The notes: generated by a model not told the origin, from the letters alone. 64,000 nucleotides of DNA from Amycolatopsis sp. NBRC 101858 (GCF_030269325.1 NZ_BSTD01000006.1:496001-560000); one strand, 5' to 3'; numbered from the stretch's first letter, positions 1-7,812 are shown. Numbers and translations are program-made.

Positions 1-585
1 GACACGGCTGCCCCACTCCACCGGGGACACGGTCACCACCGCGCTCACCGCGGAACCGCCGCTGCCACTGCCCCGGCCGAAGGTCTGCCCGCCGCCGGGC
101 TGGGCCGGCGCGCCGGCGGACGGTGGCGGGACACTCGTCGCCAGGACGCTCGTCGCCGGCGGTGCCTGCTTGGTGCTCGGCGCCGAGAGCGACGCGGGCG
201 GGACGGCGTCGGCCGGCCGGACCGCGAGGGTCACCAGCGGGCCGGCCACGACGAGCGCGGCGGCCGCGGCGCCGGCGATGATCCCGAGCCGCTTGCGGCG
301 GCGGCGCTTCACCGAGGCCTCTTCCATCAGGCCGCGCAGCACGCGGGGCCCGGGGGCGAGGGTGCGCGGGCTCGGCGCCGGCATCGGCGGCTCCGGCCAG
401 CTGCGCTTCACGAGGTCGAGGACGTCCGGCAGCTGGTAGAGCTCGATCAGGTCGAGCTGGCAGTGCGGGCAGTTCATGAGGTGGGCTTCGAACTGGGTGC
501 TCTCGGCCTCGCTGAGGACGCCGAGCACGTACGCGGCGACGTCGGTGTGCGCGGACCCGGCCACCCTCAGTTCACCCCCGCTCAC
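1..585 (-). CDS. Zinc-finger anti-sigma factor (partial, C-terminus beyond window)
   Basis: This gene follows the ECF sigma gene and overlaps its 3' end by 14 nt, the usual arrangement for a sigma/anti-sigma pair. The N-terminal 50 residues carry a ZAS-type motif H35-x3-C39-x2-C42 in a short helical domain that would clamp the sigma factor in the cytoplasm. A basic KRRRRKR stretch precedes one membrane helix at about residues 95-118. After that comes a Pro/Ala/Ser/Gly-rich, presumably extracytoplasmic, segment that runs off the window. The GTG at 585 is chosen because it keeps the overlap with the sigma gene; an in-frame GTG at 564 is possible. The layout resembles RslA of the mycobacterial SigL-RslA pair. 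Inference: it holds the sigma factor until an envelope or redox signal releases it. Confidence 0.8.
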   Translation of the reverse strand, partial: MSGGELRVAGSAHTDVAAYVLGVLSEAESTQFEAHLMNCPHCQLDLIELYQLPDVLDLVKRSWPEPPMPAPSPRTLAPGPRVLRGLMEEASVKRRRRKRLGIIAGAAAAALVVAGPLVTLAVRPADAVPPASLSAPSTKQAPPATSVLATSVPPPSAGAPAQPGGGQTFGRGSGSGGSAVSAVVTVSPVEWGSRV

Positions 586-1141
586 GCAAGGCCCGGCGCA
601 GCGCGCGAACGGCGTGGTGGATGCGGGACTTGATGGTGCCCGGGGGCACGCCGAGGGTCGCCGCCACCTCGTTCACGGTGCGATCGCGCAGGTAGGTCTG
701 CTGGATCGCCTCCCGCTGCTCGGGCGAAAGCCCCTGCAGCGCCTCGTAAACGATCATGGCGGCGAGCGTGCGGTCCGACTCGTCGGACACCGCGATCGCG
801 TCGGATTCGATCTCTTCGAGCTCCTGGGGACGGACGCTGCGGCTGCGCCAGCCGTCGATGACGGTGCGCCGGGCGACGGTGAACAGCCACGCGCGCAGCA
901 TCTCCGGCTGGCGGTCGAGCTTGTCCGCGTTCCGCCACGCCTTGATCAGGGTCTCCTGCACGACGTCTTCGGCCCACTGCCGGTCGTGGCCGGTCAGCCG
1001 CAGCGCGAACGCCATGAGGGACCCGCCGAACTCCTGGTAAAGCGCCTTCGCCAGATCGTCATGGGCGTCGCTGGGCTCAACAGCGACTTCCTGATCTTCG
1101 ACGGATCTCAGCGCTCGAGTGTGCCGTCCCACGCGGGACAT
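572..1141 (-). CDS. ECF RNA polymerase sigma factor (SigL-like)
   Basis: A 189-residue ECF sigma factor. Region 2 is seen at about residues 35-75 (LTGHDRQWAEDVVQET then IKAWRN), and region 4 at about 130-185 (SPEQREAIQQTYLRDRT, then VPPGTIKSRIHHAVRALR with the helix-turn-helix). There is no C-terminal extension such as SnoaL, so control should come from the anti-sigma factor encoded directly downstream. ATG 1141 gives a normal length with a short N-terminal lead. The divergent operon starting at 1373 has a promoter of ECF type (TGAACC, 16 nt, CGTATC), close to the motif reported for mycobacterial SigL, so this operon is its likely target. No equally clear ECF promoter was found in front of the sigma gene itself, so autoregulation is not supported by sequence. 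Confidence 0.88.
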   Translation of the reverse strand: MSRVGRHTRALRSVEDQEVAVEPSDAHDDLAKALYQEFGGSLMAFALRLTGHDRQWAEDVVQETLIKAWRNADKLDRQPEMLRAWLFTVARRTVIDGWRSRSVRPQELEEIESDAIAVSDESDRTLAAMIVYEALQGLSPEQREAIQQTYLRDRTVNEVAATLGVPPGTIKSRIHHAVRALRRALRERG

Positions 1142-1204
1142 CCTGGTGGGCCGGACGGCGTACGTCTAGTACCAAATGCCGCAACGCGGGGGGCAAAACT
1201 TTTT

Positions 1205-1232
1205 TGAACCGTTTCCCGACCGTGTCCGTATC
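1205..1232 (+). promoter_or_regulatory. Candidate ECF-sigma promoter of the electron-transfer operon
   Basis: TGAACC at 1205-1210 and CGTATC at 1227-1232 are separated by 16 nt. The GAAC-type -35 and CGT-type -10 are the hallmarks of ECF promoters, and the pair resembles the TGAACC/CGTgtc pattern reported for mycobacterial SigL. It points to the lipoprotein gene at 1373 and would leave a 5' leader of about 130 nt. Assignment to the neighbouring sigma factor is inference. Confidence 0.6.
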
Positions 1233-1249
1233 CCCTACCGAAGACCCCC

Positions 1250-1263
1250 GACAACGCGTTGTC
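1250..1263. promoter_or_regulatory. Perfect 14-bp palindrome just downstream of the ECF promoter
   Basis: GACAACGCGTTGTC is fully self-complementary and begins 17 bp after the -10 element of the candidate ECF promoter. Its place in the transcribed leader fits a repressor site. No regulator family is assigned. Confidence 0.4.
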
Positions 1264-1372
1264 CCCCGCAACGCTCCGCATCCACACCGGACTGATTGTC
1301 CACTGTGGATCTTTCGCGCGCATTTTCGCCTCACCCCAGGCTACTGCGCGTAGTCATGCCCACGGAGGAGCA

Positions 1373-1957
1373 GTGATACGCATTCCCCGAACGGTGGTCC
1401 CCGCCGCCGTGTGCCTCACCGCACTCGCCCTGCTCACCGCCTGCACCGCCGGCGCGGCCACCACCTCGTCCGGTGGTTACGCCGGGATGCAGCAGATGCC
1501 CGGTATGCAGGCCCCGATGACCCTCGCGATGCCGCAACCCATCACCGCGAACCCCAACGACCCGATGAAGAGCCAGCTCAGGGGCGCGAAGACCTTCGAC
1601 CTCGGCCTCATGCTCGTCGACGGAACCGGTTACACGATCTACCGCTACGACCGCGACTCGACCAACCCGTCCCGGTCGAACTGCAACGACGCGTGCGCGG
1701 CGAAGTGGATCCCGGTCAAGACGGGCGGCCCCGCGCCGATCGACGTCGACCAGTCGCTGATCGGGCAGATCACCCGTGACGACGGCACGCAGCAGGCCAC
1801 CCTCGCCGGCTGGCCGCTGTACCACTACACCGGCGACAGCGAACCGGCCGACACGTCCGGCCAGGGCGCCGACCAGGCCTGGTACCCGATCGCACCGGAC
1901 GGCAAGAAGATCACGCTGACCCAGGACCAGTGGAGGGAAAATGCTTTCGGCCTCTGA
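1373..1957 (+). CDS. Secreted lipoprotein with two Yx(F/W/Y)xxD repeats (Lipoprotein_15 / COG4315)
   Basis: A 194-residue lipoprotein. A signal peptide ends in the lipobox L-T-A-C24, so the mature protein should be lipid-anchored on the outer face of the membrane. After a Met/Gln/Pro-rich linker, two copies of the family motif are visible: Y90-R-Y92-D-R-D95 and Y150-H-Y152-T-G-D155. Between them lies a C104-x3-C108 pair followed by a Trp, also typical of the family. The biochemical role of this family is not established. The GTG at 1373 is chosen because GGAGG lies just upstream and it gives a complete signal peptide. It is the first gene of the putative operon; the next gene overlaps it by 17 nt. 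Its place beside a membrane haem protein, ferredoxin and reductase suggests an electron-accepting or redox-sensing role (inference). Confidence 0.85.
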   Translation: MIRIPRTVVPAAVCLTALALLTACTAGAATTSSGGYAGMQQMPGMQAPMTLAMPQPITANPNDPMKSQLRGAKTFDLGLMLVDGTGYTIYRYDRDSTNPSRSNCNDACAAKWIPVKTGGPAPIDVDQSLIGQITRDDGTQQATLAGWPLYHYTGDSEPADTSGQGADQAWYPIAPDGKKITLTQDQWRENAFGL

Positions 1958-2738
1958 GTTCGCCGGGCCGGAGCTCATCCCTCCGACCCCGCTCGAACGT
2001 TCCCGCCCGCTGGTCCGGATCCTGTTCGTGCTGGTCGCGGTGCTGACGCTGCTCGCGTCGGTGTCCCCGGCGTCGATCGCCCAGACGAACGCGGTCTCGC
2101 CCGAAGACGCGGTGCTGCTGACCAAGGTCCGCCAGGCCGGCCTGTGGGAAATGCCCTCGGGCATGATGGCCATGCAGAAGGGCAGCCCGAAGGTCCAGGC
2201 CGTCGGGTTCGCGATCATGATGGACCACGGCCGCCTCGACGTCGCGACCCGCGCGCTGTCGCAGAAGCTCAACTCGCCGGTGCCCGACCAGCCCTCGGAC
2301 GAGCAGCGCGGCTGGCTCCTCGAAGAGATGAACGCGCCCCCCGGGCCGTCGTTCGACAGCGTCTTCGCCAACCGCCTGCGCGCGGCGCACGGCCAGGTGT
2401 TCGCCATCCTCGCGCAGCTGCGCGCCGGTACCCGCAACGACGACGTGCGGGCGTTCGCGACCGTCGGCAACCAGGCCGTCATGCGGCACATGACGATGCT
2501 CGAGAGCACCGGCATGGTCGACTACACCGCACTCCCCGCGCCCGCCGTCTCCACCACGGCCGCGCCCGTCGGGCAGCCACTCGGCCTCGACACGTCCCAG
2601 ATCGCCGTGGTGGCGGCGCTGTTCCTCCTGGTCGGTGGCGGCCTCTTCTACGTGCTGCGCCAGATCAAGGGCAACCGCGGCCGCGCCAAGGCCACGCGCC
2701 GGCCGGCCACCGTCAGAACCGGGGGTAGCCATGGTTGA
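1941..2738 (+). CDS. DUF4142 protein, membrane anchored and exported
   Basis: A 265-residue protein. A hydrophobic segment at about residues 25-48 looks like a signal anchor or signal peptide. The core, about 50-190, is a helical DUF4142 domain (ferritin-like four-helix type, rich in Met, His and acidic residues). A second membrane helix lies at about 220-240 and is followed by a strongly basic cytoplasmic tail. The domain should therefore sit outside the membrane. The function of DUF4142 is unknown. A good ribosome binding site (GGAGGGAAA) precedes the ATG. The gene overlaps the lipoprotein gene by 17 nt and the next gene by 8 nt, so these proteins are almost certainly co-translated. A structural or metal-related role in the predicted electron chain is only inference. 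Confidence 0.8.
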   Translation: MLSASEFAGPELIPPTPLERSRPLVRILFVLVAVLTLLASVSPASIAQTNAVSPEDAVLLTKVRQAGLWEMPSGMMAMQKGSPKVQAVGFAIMMDHGRLDVATRALSQKLNSPVPDQPSDEQRGWLLEEMNAPPGPSFDSVFANRLRAAHGQVFAILAQLRAGTRNDDVRAFATVGNQAVMRHMTMLESTGMVDYTALPAPAVSTTAAPVGQPLGLDTSQIAVVAALFLLVGGGLFYVLRQIKGNRGRAKATRRPATVRTGGSHG

Positions 2739-3348
2739 GACCTGGCACGACGCGACGATCTTCCTCACGCAGCAGTTCCAGCCGAAGACCGACCCGGCGG
2801 CCCGCGGCCTCGCGGCGTTCGCCGCCCGGGCGTCCTACGCGGCGATGATGCTGACGCTCACCTGGGGCGTGCTCACCGCCACCGGCTGGGTGCGCTCGGT
2901 CACCGGCCGCAAGGCGCTGCGCAGCTCCCACATGGTGCTGGCCACCGGCACGCTGATCTTCGGTGGCATCCACGCGCTGGGCTTCTTCTACCTGACGGTC
3001 CAGCCCTACAGCCTGCAGTACCTGTTCCTCCCCTTCCTGTCGGGCCAGGAGACCCGGCACAGCATCGGCATCGTCGGCTTCGAGGTCATGCTCGCCATCG
3101 CGCTCACCGCGGGCCTGCAGCGGTTCACGTCCTACCGCCGCTGGCTGTGGCTGCACCGCTGCGCGTACCCGGCGGTCGCGCTGACCGCGCTGCACGCGTG
3201 GTTCGGCTCGATCGCCAACGGCCACCTCGCGGTCGTCTGGCTGGGCGGCATCACGCTGCTCATCCCGGCCGCCACGGTGTCGCTGCTGCGGTTCATGCCC
3301 GCGCGGACCCTCGAACGCATCGGACTCGTGGAAGAGCAGGTGGCCTGA
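2731..3348 (+). CDS. Ferric-reductase-like membrane protein, probable di-haem b electron carrier
   Basis: A 205-residue integral membrane protein with about five to six hydrophobic segments. Two His pairs sit inside membrane helices with the spacing expected for bis-His haem b ligation: H67 with H81 and H142 with H155. This pattern is known from ferric reductase and NADPH oxidase transmembrane domains. No FAD or NAD(P) domain is fused, so electrons must come from a separate partner. The ferredoxin and ferredoxin reductase genes immediately downstream are the obvious donors. ATG 2731 is used because it overlaps the end of the DUF4142 gene and begins at the first clear start before the amphipathic N-terminus. 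Alternative: a cytochrome b561-like protein. Haem binding is inferred, not shown. Confidence 0.78.
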   Translation: MVETWHDATIFLTQQFQPKTDPAARGLAAFAARASYAAMMLTLTWGVLTATGWVRSVTGRKALRSSHMVLATGTLIFGGIHALGFFYLTVQPYSLQYLFLPFLSGQETRHSIGIVGFEVMLAIALTAGLQRFTSYRRWLWLHRCAYPAVALTALHAWFGSIANGHLAVVWLGGITLLIPAATVSLLRFMPARTLERIGLVEEQVA

Positions 3349-3349
3349 C

Positions 3350-3580
3350 ATGCCTCTCCGTTTGCCCGGTAGCGGGCCCCGGATCAGCGTCGACAACGAC
3401 CGGTGCGAGCTCTACGGCATCTGCGCCATGGAGGCGCCGGACGTGTTCGACCTCGGCCAGGACGGCCGCCTGCGCTTCCACACGCGGCTGCTGGACGAGA
3501 CCACCATGGAACAGGCGAAGATGGCGGCCCGCTGCTGCCCGATGCAGGCGGTCGTCATGAGAGGGGACCTCGATGGCTGA
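3350..3580 (+). CDS. Ferredoxin of the single [3Fe-4S] type
   Basis: A 76-residue ferredoxin. The cluster ligands are C19-x5-C25 and C63 followed by Pro, so the fourth cysteine of a [4Fe-4S] site is missing. This is the pattern of small actinobacterial [3Fe-4S] ferredoxins that usually serve cytochromes P450. There is no P450 in this operon. Here it lies 1 nt after the membrane haem protein gene and overlaps the reductase gene by 8 nt. It should be a soluble cytoplasmic electron shuttle between those two proteins (inference from context). Confidence 0.88.
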   Translation: MPLRLPGSGPRISVDNDRCELYGICAMEAPDVFDLGQDGRLRFHTRLLDETTMEQAKMAARCCPMQAVVMRGDLDG

Positions 3581-5012
3581 CGGCGACCGGATCATCATCG
3601 TCGGTGCGGGCGTCGCCGGGCTCCGTGCCGCCGAACGCCTGCGGGAACAGAACTTCGACGGCGAGATCGTCCTGATCGGCGACGAGGCCCGGCGCCCCTA
3701 CCACCGGCCGATGGTCTCCAAGGCCTTGGTGATGGGGACCGAACGGCCCAGCGACGTGGGCCTTTCGCACTACCTGCCCGACCTCGACGTGCACTGGCGC
3801 CTCGGCGCGCGGGTCACGCACCTGGACACCACCGAGCGGGTCGTGCACCTGCCCGGCGGTGAGTCCCTCTGGTACGACGGCCTGATCGCCGCGACCGGCG
3901 TCTACCCGCGGCACCTGCCCGGGTCGCCGCGGCACGACCCGCGCGTGCGGATCCTGCGCACGGTCGAGGACTCGATGGCGGTGCGGCGCTGCCTCAACGC
4001 CAGCAAGAAGCCGGCCGTCGTGATCGGCGCCGGCCTGATCGGCAACGAGTTCGCCGCGAGCATGCGGCATATCGGCCGGGACGTCACCCTGGTCGGCCAC
4101 GCGAAGGCGCCGCTGCACCGCTTCGGCGACCGCGTCTCGAGCGGCATCGTCGAGGCGCACCACGAGCACCGCGCGAAGCTCGCGATGAAGAGCGAAGTGC
4201 GGCACTGGATCAGCACGAAGGACACCGTCGGGCTGCACCTGACGAACAACCAGCTGCTGGTCGCCAGCGTCGTCGTGCTCGCCATCGGCAGCGTCCCGTC
4301 GGTCGACTGGATGCGCGGCTCCGGCCTCGACATCAGCGACGGCGTGCTCTGCGACTCGAAGCTGTTCGCCGAGGGCGCCTCCGACGTCGTCATCGCCGGG
4401 GACATCGCGCGCTGGCCGAACCTGCGCTTCGACGAGACCCCGCGGCGGGTGGAGCACTGGATCAACGCCGTCGAGTCGGCCCGGCACGCGGCGGACAACC
4501 TGCTGATGGGCCAGTCCAGCGCGAAGCCGTTCACCCCGCTCCCCCGGGCCTGGTCGACGCTGTACGACACGCGGCTGCAGATGTGCGGGATGCCCGGCCT
4601 CGCCGAGGACACCGTGACCTTGGCCGACGGCATCACCGGCTTCATCCGCGACGGCAGGCTCGTCGGCATCTCCGCGTGGGACAAGCCGCGGGCGATGCTC
4701 GACTGGATGGCCGAGCTCGACCGCCGGCTGCCCGCGCCGGACTACGTGCCGGAGCCGGAGCCCGCTCCCGCCCCCGAGGTGGCGGAGGTCCCGACCGTCG
4801 AACCGTCGATCGCGGCGCTGGCGGCCGAGGTGCCGCCGGAGCTCGACAGCGGCTTCGACCACCAGGCCTTCGAGCGCGAGTTCGAGAGCGAGTTCGCCAA
4901 CGACATCCCCACGACGGCGTTCCCCGCGCTGGCGGCCCCGCCGACCACGGCGTTCGCCGCCCAGCCCGGTGGCGCGGCGCCGCCGACGATGGCCATTCCG
5001 ATGGGGAGGTAG
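3573..5012 (+). CDS. FAD-dependent ferredoxin reductase (ThcD/BphA4-like) with long acidic tail
   Basis: A 479-residue pyridine-nucleotide-disulfide-fold oxidoreductase. The FAD-binding motif G11-x-G13-x2-G16 is followed by the family stretch RPYHRPMVSK. A second dinucleotide fold for NAD(P)H begins near residue 146 (VVIGAGLIGNE), and the FAD motif VIAGDIA lies near 275. The conserved core ends near residue 390. The last 85-90 residues are an Ala/Pro/Glu-rich low-complexity tail that family members normally lack. It would reduce the ferredoxin encoded just upstream with NAD(P)H. It closes the operon and is followed by strong hairpins. The tail may be a tether or docking arm (inference). Confidence 0.88.
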   Translation: MADGDRIIIVGAGVAGLRAAERLREQNFDGEIVLIGDEARRPYHRPMVSKALVMGTERPSDVGLSHYLPDLDVHWRLGARVTHLDTTERVVHLPGGESLWYDGLIAATGVYPRHLPGSPRHDPRVRILRTVEDSMAVRRCLNASKKPAVVIGAGLIGNEFAASMRHIGRDVTLVGHAKAPLHRFGDRVSSGIVEAHHEHRAKLAMKSEVRHWISTKDTVGLHLTNNQLLVASVVVLAIGSVPSVDWMRGSGLDISDGVLCDSKLFAEGASDVVIAGDIARWPNLRFDETPRRVEHWINAVESARHAADNLLMGQSSAKPFTPLPRAWSTLYDTRLQMCGMPGLAEDTVTLADGITGFIRDGRLVGISAWDKPRAMLDWMAELDRRLPAPDYVPEPEPAPAPEVAEVPTVEPSIAALAAEVPPELDSGFDHQAFEREFESEFANDIPTTAFPALAAPPTTAFAAQPGGAAPPTMAIPMGR

Positions 5013-5056
5013 AAGGAAAGCCGGGACGTGGCTGCGCGCGGCGGCCATCGTCCCTT

Positions 5057-5104
5057 GGCCGGTCACCACATCCCCTCCGCGGCTGGGCGGTGTGGTGACC
5101 GGCC
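5057..5104 (+). terminator. Hairpin 1 downstream of the electron-transfer operon
   Basis: A perfect 14-bp stem (arms 5057-5070 and 5091-5104) closes a 20-nt loop 45 nt after the reductase stop codon. No T-run follows. It is the first of four hairpins filling the 382-bp gap between two convergent genes (5013-5394). Confidence 0.6.
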
Positions 5105-5166
5105 CCCAACGTCCCCCTGCCCGCCTCGCCTCTGTCACGGAACGAGCGCCCGGCGGGCCAGGAGAG

Positions 5167-5208
5167 GGCCACCCCGAGGGAACCCGACGCCCCCGGGGTG
5201 GCCTTCTT
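5167..5208 (+). terminator. Hairpin 2, terminator-like with T-rich tail
   Basis: GGCCACCCCG (5167-5176) pairs with CGGGGTGGCC (5194-5203) across a 17-nt loop, followed by TTCTT. It has the form of an intrinsic terminator for the plus-strand operon. Confidence 0.6.
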
Positions 5209-5276
5209 CCGGCGCACCGGGCGGGGGCCCGGGGTCGAGCGTCACGGCGGAGTCACTGCCGTCGCGGCGTGCACGT

Positions 5277-5327
5277 CCGTGACGGCCTTTCCGGCGGAAG
5301 GGTATGCCGCCGGAAAGGCCGTCACGG
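5277..5327. terminator. Hairpin 3, perfect 21-bp stem
   Basis: Arms 5277-5297 and 5307-5327 are exact reverse complements with a 9-nt loop. The stem contains the words GTGACGGCC and TTTCCGGCGG. It is the strongest simple hairpin noticed in the window and lies between convergent genes, so it can stop transcription from both sides. Confidence 0.65.
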
Positions 5328-5351
5328 TCGAAGTCGGGTCGGGGTTGCACC

Positions 5352-5398
5352 GTGAAGGCCGCCTCGAGGGAAACGGGAGCCCTCGAGACGGCCTTCAC
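5352..5398 (-). terminator. Hairpin 4, 19-bp stem at the end of the MFS gene
   Basis: Arms 5352-5370 and 5380-5398 pair over 19 positions with a single G-T wobble and a 9-nt loop. The right arm overlaps the stop codon of the minus-strand MFS gene, so it most likely terminates that gene. Confidence 0.6.
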
Positions 5399-6843
5399 CT
5401 CGTCCGGGCCCCCTGCGCCACCCGCGACTCGGCCAGGACGAGCACGCCGAGGACGAGCACCGCGATCCCGGCCACCCGCAGCCCGGCGTCCACGCCCGCG
5501 ACGAACGCCGTGACGACGTCGTGCGTGTTTCCGGTCCTGGCCAGCGCTTCGGCCACCGTGTGCGCGCCGCGGACGTCCGGGGGCAGCGCGGCGGCGAACT
5601 TCGCGGTCATGACCGTGCCGATGACGGCGACGCCGAGCGCGCTGCCGAACTCCCGGGTGGTGGCCTGCAACCCGGTGCCGACACCCGCCCGGTCCGGCGG
5701 CAGCGAACCGGCGATGACACCCGACAGCGTCGGCAGCGCCAGTGTCACGCCGATCCCGGTCACCACCAGCCAGGCCGCGTAGCCCGCGTACGGCGTCTCG
5801 GCGTCGCTCGTGGACAGTCCGAGGAGGCCACCGCCGACGAACGCGAAGGCCAGTGCCACGGTCGTGTCGAGGCCGATCCGGCGGGCCAGCGGGCCGGCGT
5901 GGCGGCCGCCGAGGATGATCGGGACGGTCAGCGGGATGATCCCCAGCCCGGTGCCCAGCACGCCGAACCCCTTGGCGTACTGCAGGAACGACGCGTTGAC
6001 GTAGAACAGCGCGAACATGCCGAAGAAGATCGTCGTCATCCCGAGGCAGGCGCTGCGCAGCCCCGCGATCCGGAACAGCCGCGGGTCCAGCAGCGGGTGC
6101 TCGGCCCGGAGTTCGACGAACGTCCACGCGGCGAACAGCACGGCGGCGCCGGCGAACCCGGTCACGACCACCGCGCTCCCCCAGCCCGCTTCCGGGCCCT
6201 GGACGATCCCGACGAGCAGGGCGACCGACGCGCCGACGAGCAGCACCGTGCCCAGCGGGTCGAGCCGGCGGTCGTGGCGCGACGACACCGGGGCCGAGCG
6301 TGCGACCAGGGCGGCGGTCACGAGGGCGAGCGGCACGACGGCGGCGAACAGCCAGCGCCACGAGCCGGTGGTGAGGACCAGCCCGCCACCGACGTTGCCG
6401 AGGACGCCGCCGATGCCGGTCATCGACGCCCAGGTGGCGATGGTCGCGGCTTTTTTCTCCGGCGGCACGGCGTGCAGCAGGACGGCGAGCGAGTTGGGCA
6501 GCACCGCGGCGGCGCCGACGCCGGTGAGCGCCCGGCCGGCGAGCAGGAGGACGACGTCCGGGGCCACCGCCGTCAGCAGCGCACCGGCGGCGAACAGCCC
6601 GAGGCCCGCCAGCAGGACGCCCTTGCGGCCGAACCGGTCGCCCGCCGCGCCGCCCGGGATCACCAGGCAGGCGAACACGATGACGTAGGTGTCGACGATC
6701 CAGACCAGCGCGGACGCGGACGGGTGCAGGGCGCTCGCCGCGAGCATCGGGACGGCGAGGTTGACCGCCGCGACCATGCCGACGACGAGCACCACACAGG
6801 TACACATGAGCGGGAGGAGACCTCGGAGTCGCGGGGAGTTCAT
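5395..6843 (-). CDS. MFS drug exporter, DHA2 (14-TM) family
   Basis: A 482-residue transporter with many hydrophobic helices. Motif A of the major facilitator superfamily is seen as GDRFGRKGVLLAG after helix 2, and motif C-like glycine-rich helix 5 (GIGGVLGNVGGGLVL) marks drug/proton antiporters. Length fits the 14-helix DHA2 family (EmrB/QacA type). ATG 6843 is used; the longer upstream reading frame is only an open antisense shadow. A LysR-type regulator starts 75 bp away on the opposite strand, so the pair looks like a self-contained regulator/exporter unit. The substrate cannot be read from sequence. Confidence 0.85.
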   Translation of the reverse strand: MNSPRLRGLLPLMCTCVVLVVGMVAAVNLAVPMLAASALHPSASALVWIVDTYVIVFACLVIPGGAAGDRFGRKGVLLAGLGLFAAGALLTAVAPDVVLLLAGRALTGVGAAAVLPNSLAVLLHAVPPEKKAATIATWASMTGIGGVLGNVGGGLVLTTGSWRWLFAAVVPLALVTAALVARSAPVSSRHDRRLDPLGTVLLVGASVALLVGIVQGPEAGWGSAVVVTGFAGAAVLFAAWTFVELRAEHPLLDPRLFRIAGLRSACLGMTTIFFGMFALFYVNASFLQYAKGFGVLGTGLGIIPLTVPIILGGRHAGPLARRIGLDTTVALAFAFVGGGLLGLSTSDAETPYAGYAAWLVVTGIGVTLALPTLSGVIAGSLPPDRAGVGTGLQATTREFGSALGVAVIGTVMTAKFAAALPPDVRGAHTVAEALARTGNTHDVVTAFVAGVDAGLRVAGIAVLVLGVLVLAESRVAQGARTR

Positions 6844-6879
6844 GGGACCGACGCTAAGGACGTCGGCGGGTGTCGTGCC

Positions 6880-6916
6880 ACGCAACTTCGGCAAGGTCTT
6901 CTTGCGTAGGATGCAA
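6880..6916. promoter_or_regulatory. Candidate LysR-type operator between exporter and regulator
   Basis: TTGCGTAGGATGCAA (6902-6916) is an imperfect palindrome containing the T-N11-A core of LysR-type binding sites. A matching half-site ACGCAA (6880-6885) pairs with TTGCGT 16 nt away. Both lie in the 75-bp divergent promoter region. Confidence 0.45.
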
Positions 6917-6918
6917 TG

Positions 6919-7797
6919 ATGGACTTGAACCTGCTGCGTGTGTTCGACGCGCTGTTGCGGGAAGGGAGCGTCACGGCCGCGGCCGAGCGCCTGAACCTGT
7001 CCATCCCGGCGACGAGCCGCGCGCTCGGCCGGCTGCGGCGGGCGATGAACGACCCGATCCTGGTCCGCGCGGGCCGCGGGATGGCGCCGACGCCGTTCGC
7101 GCTGCGCACCGCCCCGCGGGTGCGGTCGCTGCTGGAGGAGGCGTCGGCGCTGATCAGCACCGAGGTGGCGATCGCCGACCTCGAGCGCACGTTCACGATC
7201 CGCATCAACGACGGCGTGGCGGCGACCCTGGCCACGGCGGCCGCCGAAGCGACGGCCGCGGCCGCCCCCGGCGTCACGCTGCGCTTCGTCGCGGAGGGCA
7301 CCGAGAGCGCCGAAGCGCTTCGCGACGGCTCGATCGACCTGGACATCGGCGTGGGCGAGCACGCGGCGCCGGACATCCACAGTGCGGTGCTCTACCGCGA
7401 ACGCCTGGTCGCGGCGGTGCGCGTGGACAGCCCGCTGGGCAAGCACCGCCGTCCGACGCTGGCGCAGCTGTGCCGCTACCCGCACGTGTCGGCGTCCCGG
7501 CGCGGCCGGGCGCGCGGGCCACTGGACGAGGTCCTCGCCGCGGCCGGCCTGCAGCGTCGGGTGGCGGCGGTGGTGCCGACGTCCGCGGTGGCCGCGCTGG
7601 TGGTGTCGTCCAGCGACTACGTGGGACTGCTCCCCCAGCGCCTGGCCGAACAGCACGGCCCGGCGCTGGGCCTGCGGTGGTTCCCGGTCCCGGCCGAGCT
7701 GCCGGAGGTGGAGGTCCGCCTGTCCTGGCACGCCCGCCTGGACGCGGACCCGGCCCAGCGCTGGCTCCGCGACACGATCACCACCGCCCTCCACTGA
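6919..7797 (+). CDS. LysR-type transcriptional regulator
   Basis: A 292-residue LysR-family protein. The N-terminal winged helix-turn-helix is complete (MDLNLLRVFDALLREGSVTAA, then ATSRALGRLR). The C-terminal two thirds form the effector-binding domain. The start is ATG 6919 rather than the adjacent ATG 6916, because AGG at 6908-6910 is better spaced and family proteins usually begin at MDLN. It is divergent from the MFS exporter and probably controls it in response to the exported compound (inference). Confidence 0.87.
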   Translation: MDLNLLRVFDALLREGSVTAAAERLNLSIPATSRALGRLRRAMNDPILVRAGRGMAPTPFALRTAPRVRSLLEEASALISTEVAIADLERTFTIRINDGVAATLATAAAEATAAAAPGVTLRFVAEGTESAEALRDGSIDLDIGVGEHAAPDIHSAVLYRERLVAAVRVDSPLGKHRRPTLAQLCRYPHVSASRRGRARGPLDEVLAAAGLQRRVAAVVPTSAVAALVVSSSDYVGLLPQRLAEQHGPALGLRWFPVPAELPEVEVRLSWHARLDADPAQRWLRDTITTALH

Positions 7798-7812
7798 CCG
7801 TGTCGACCCTCC

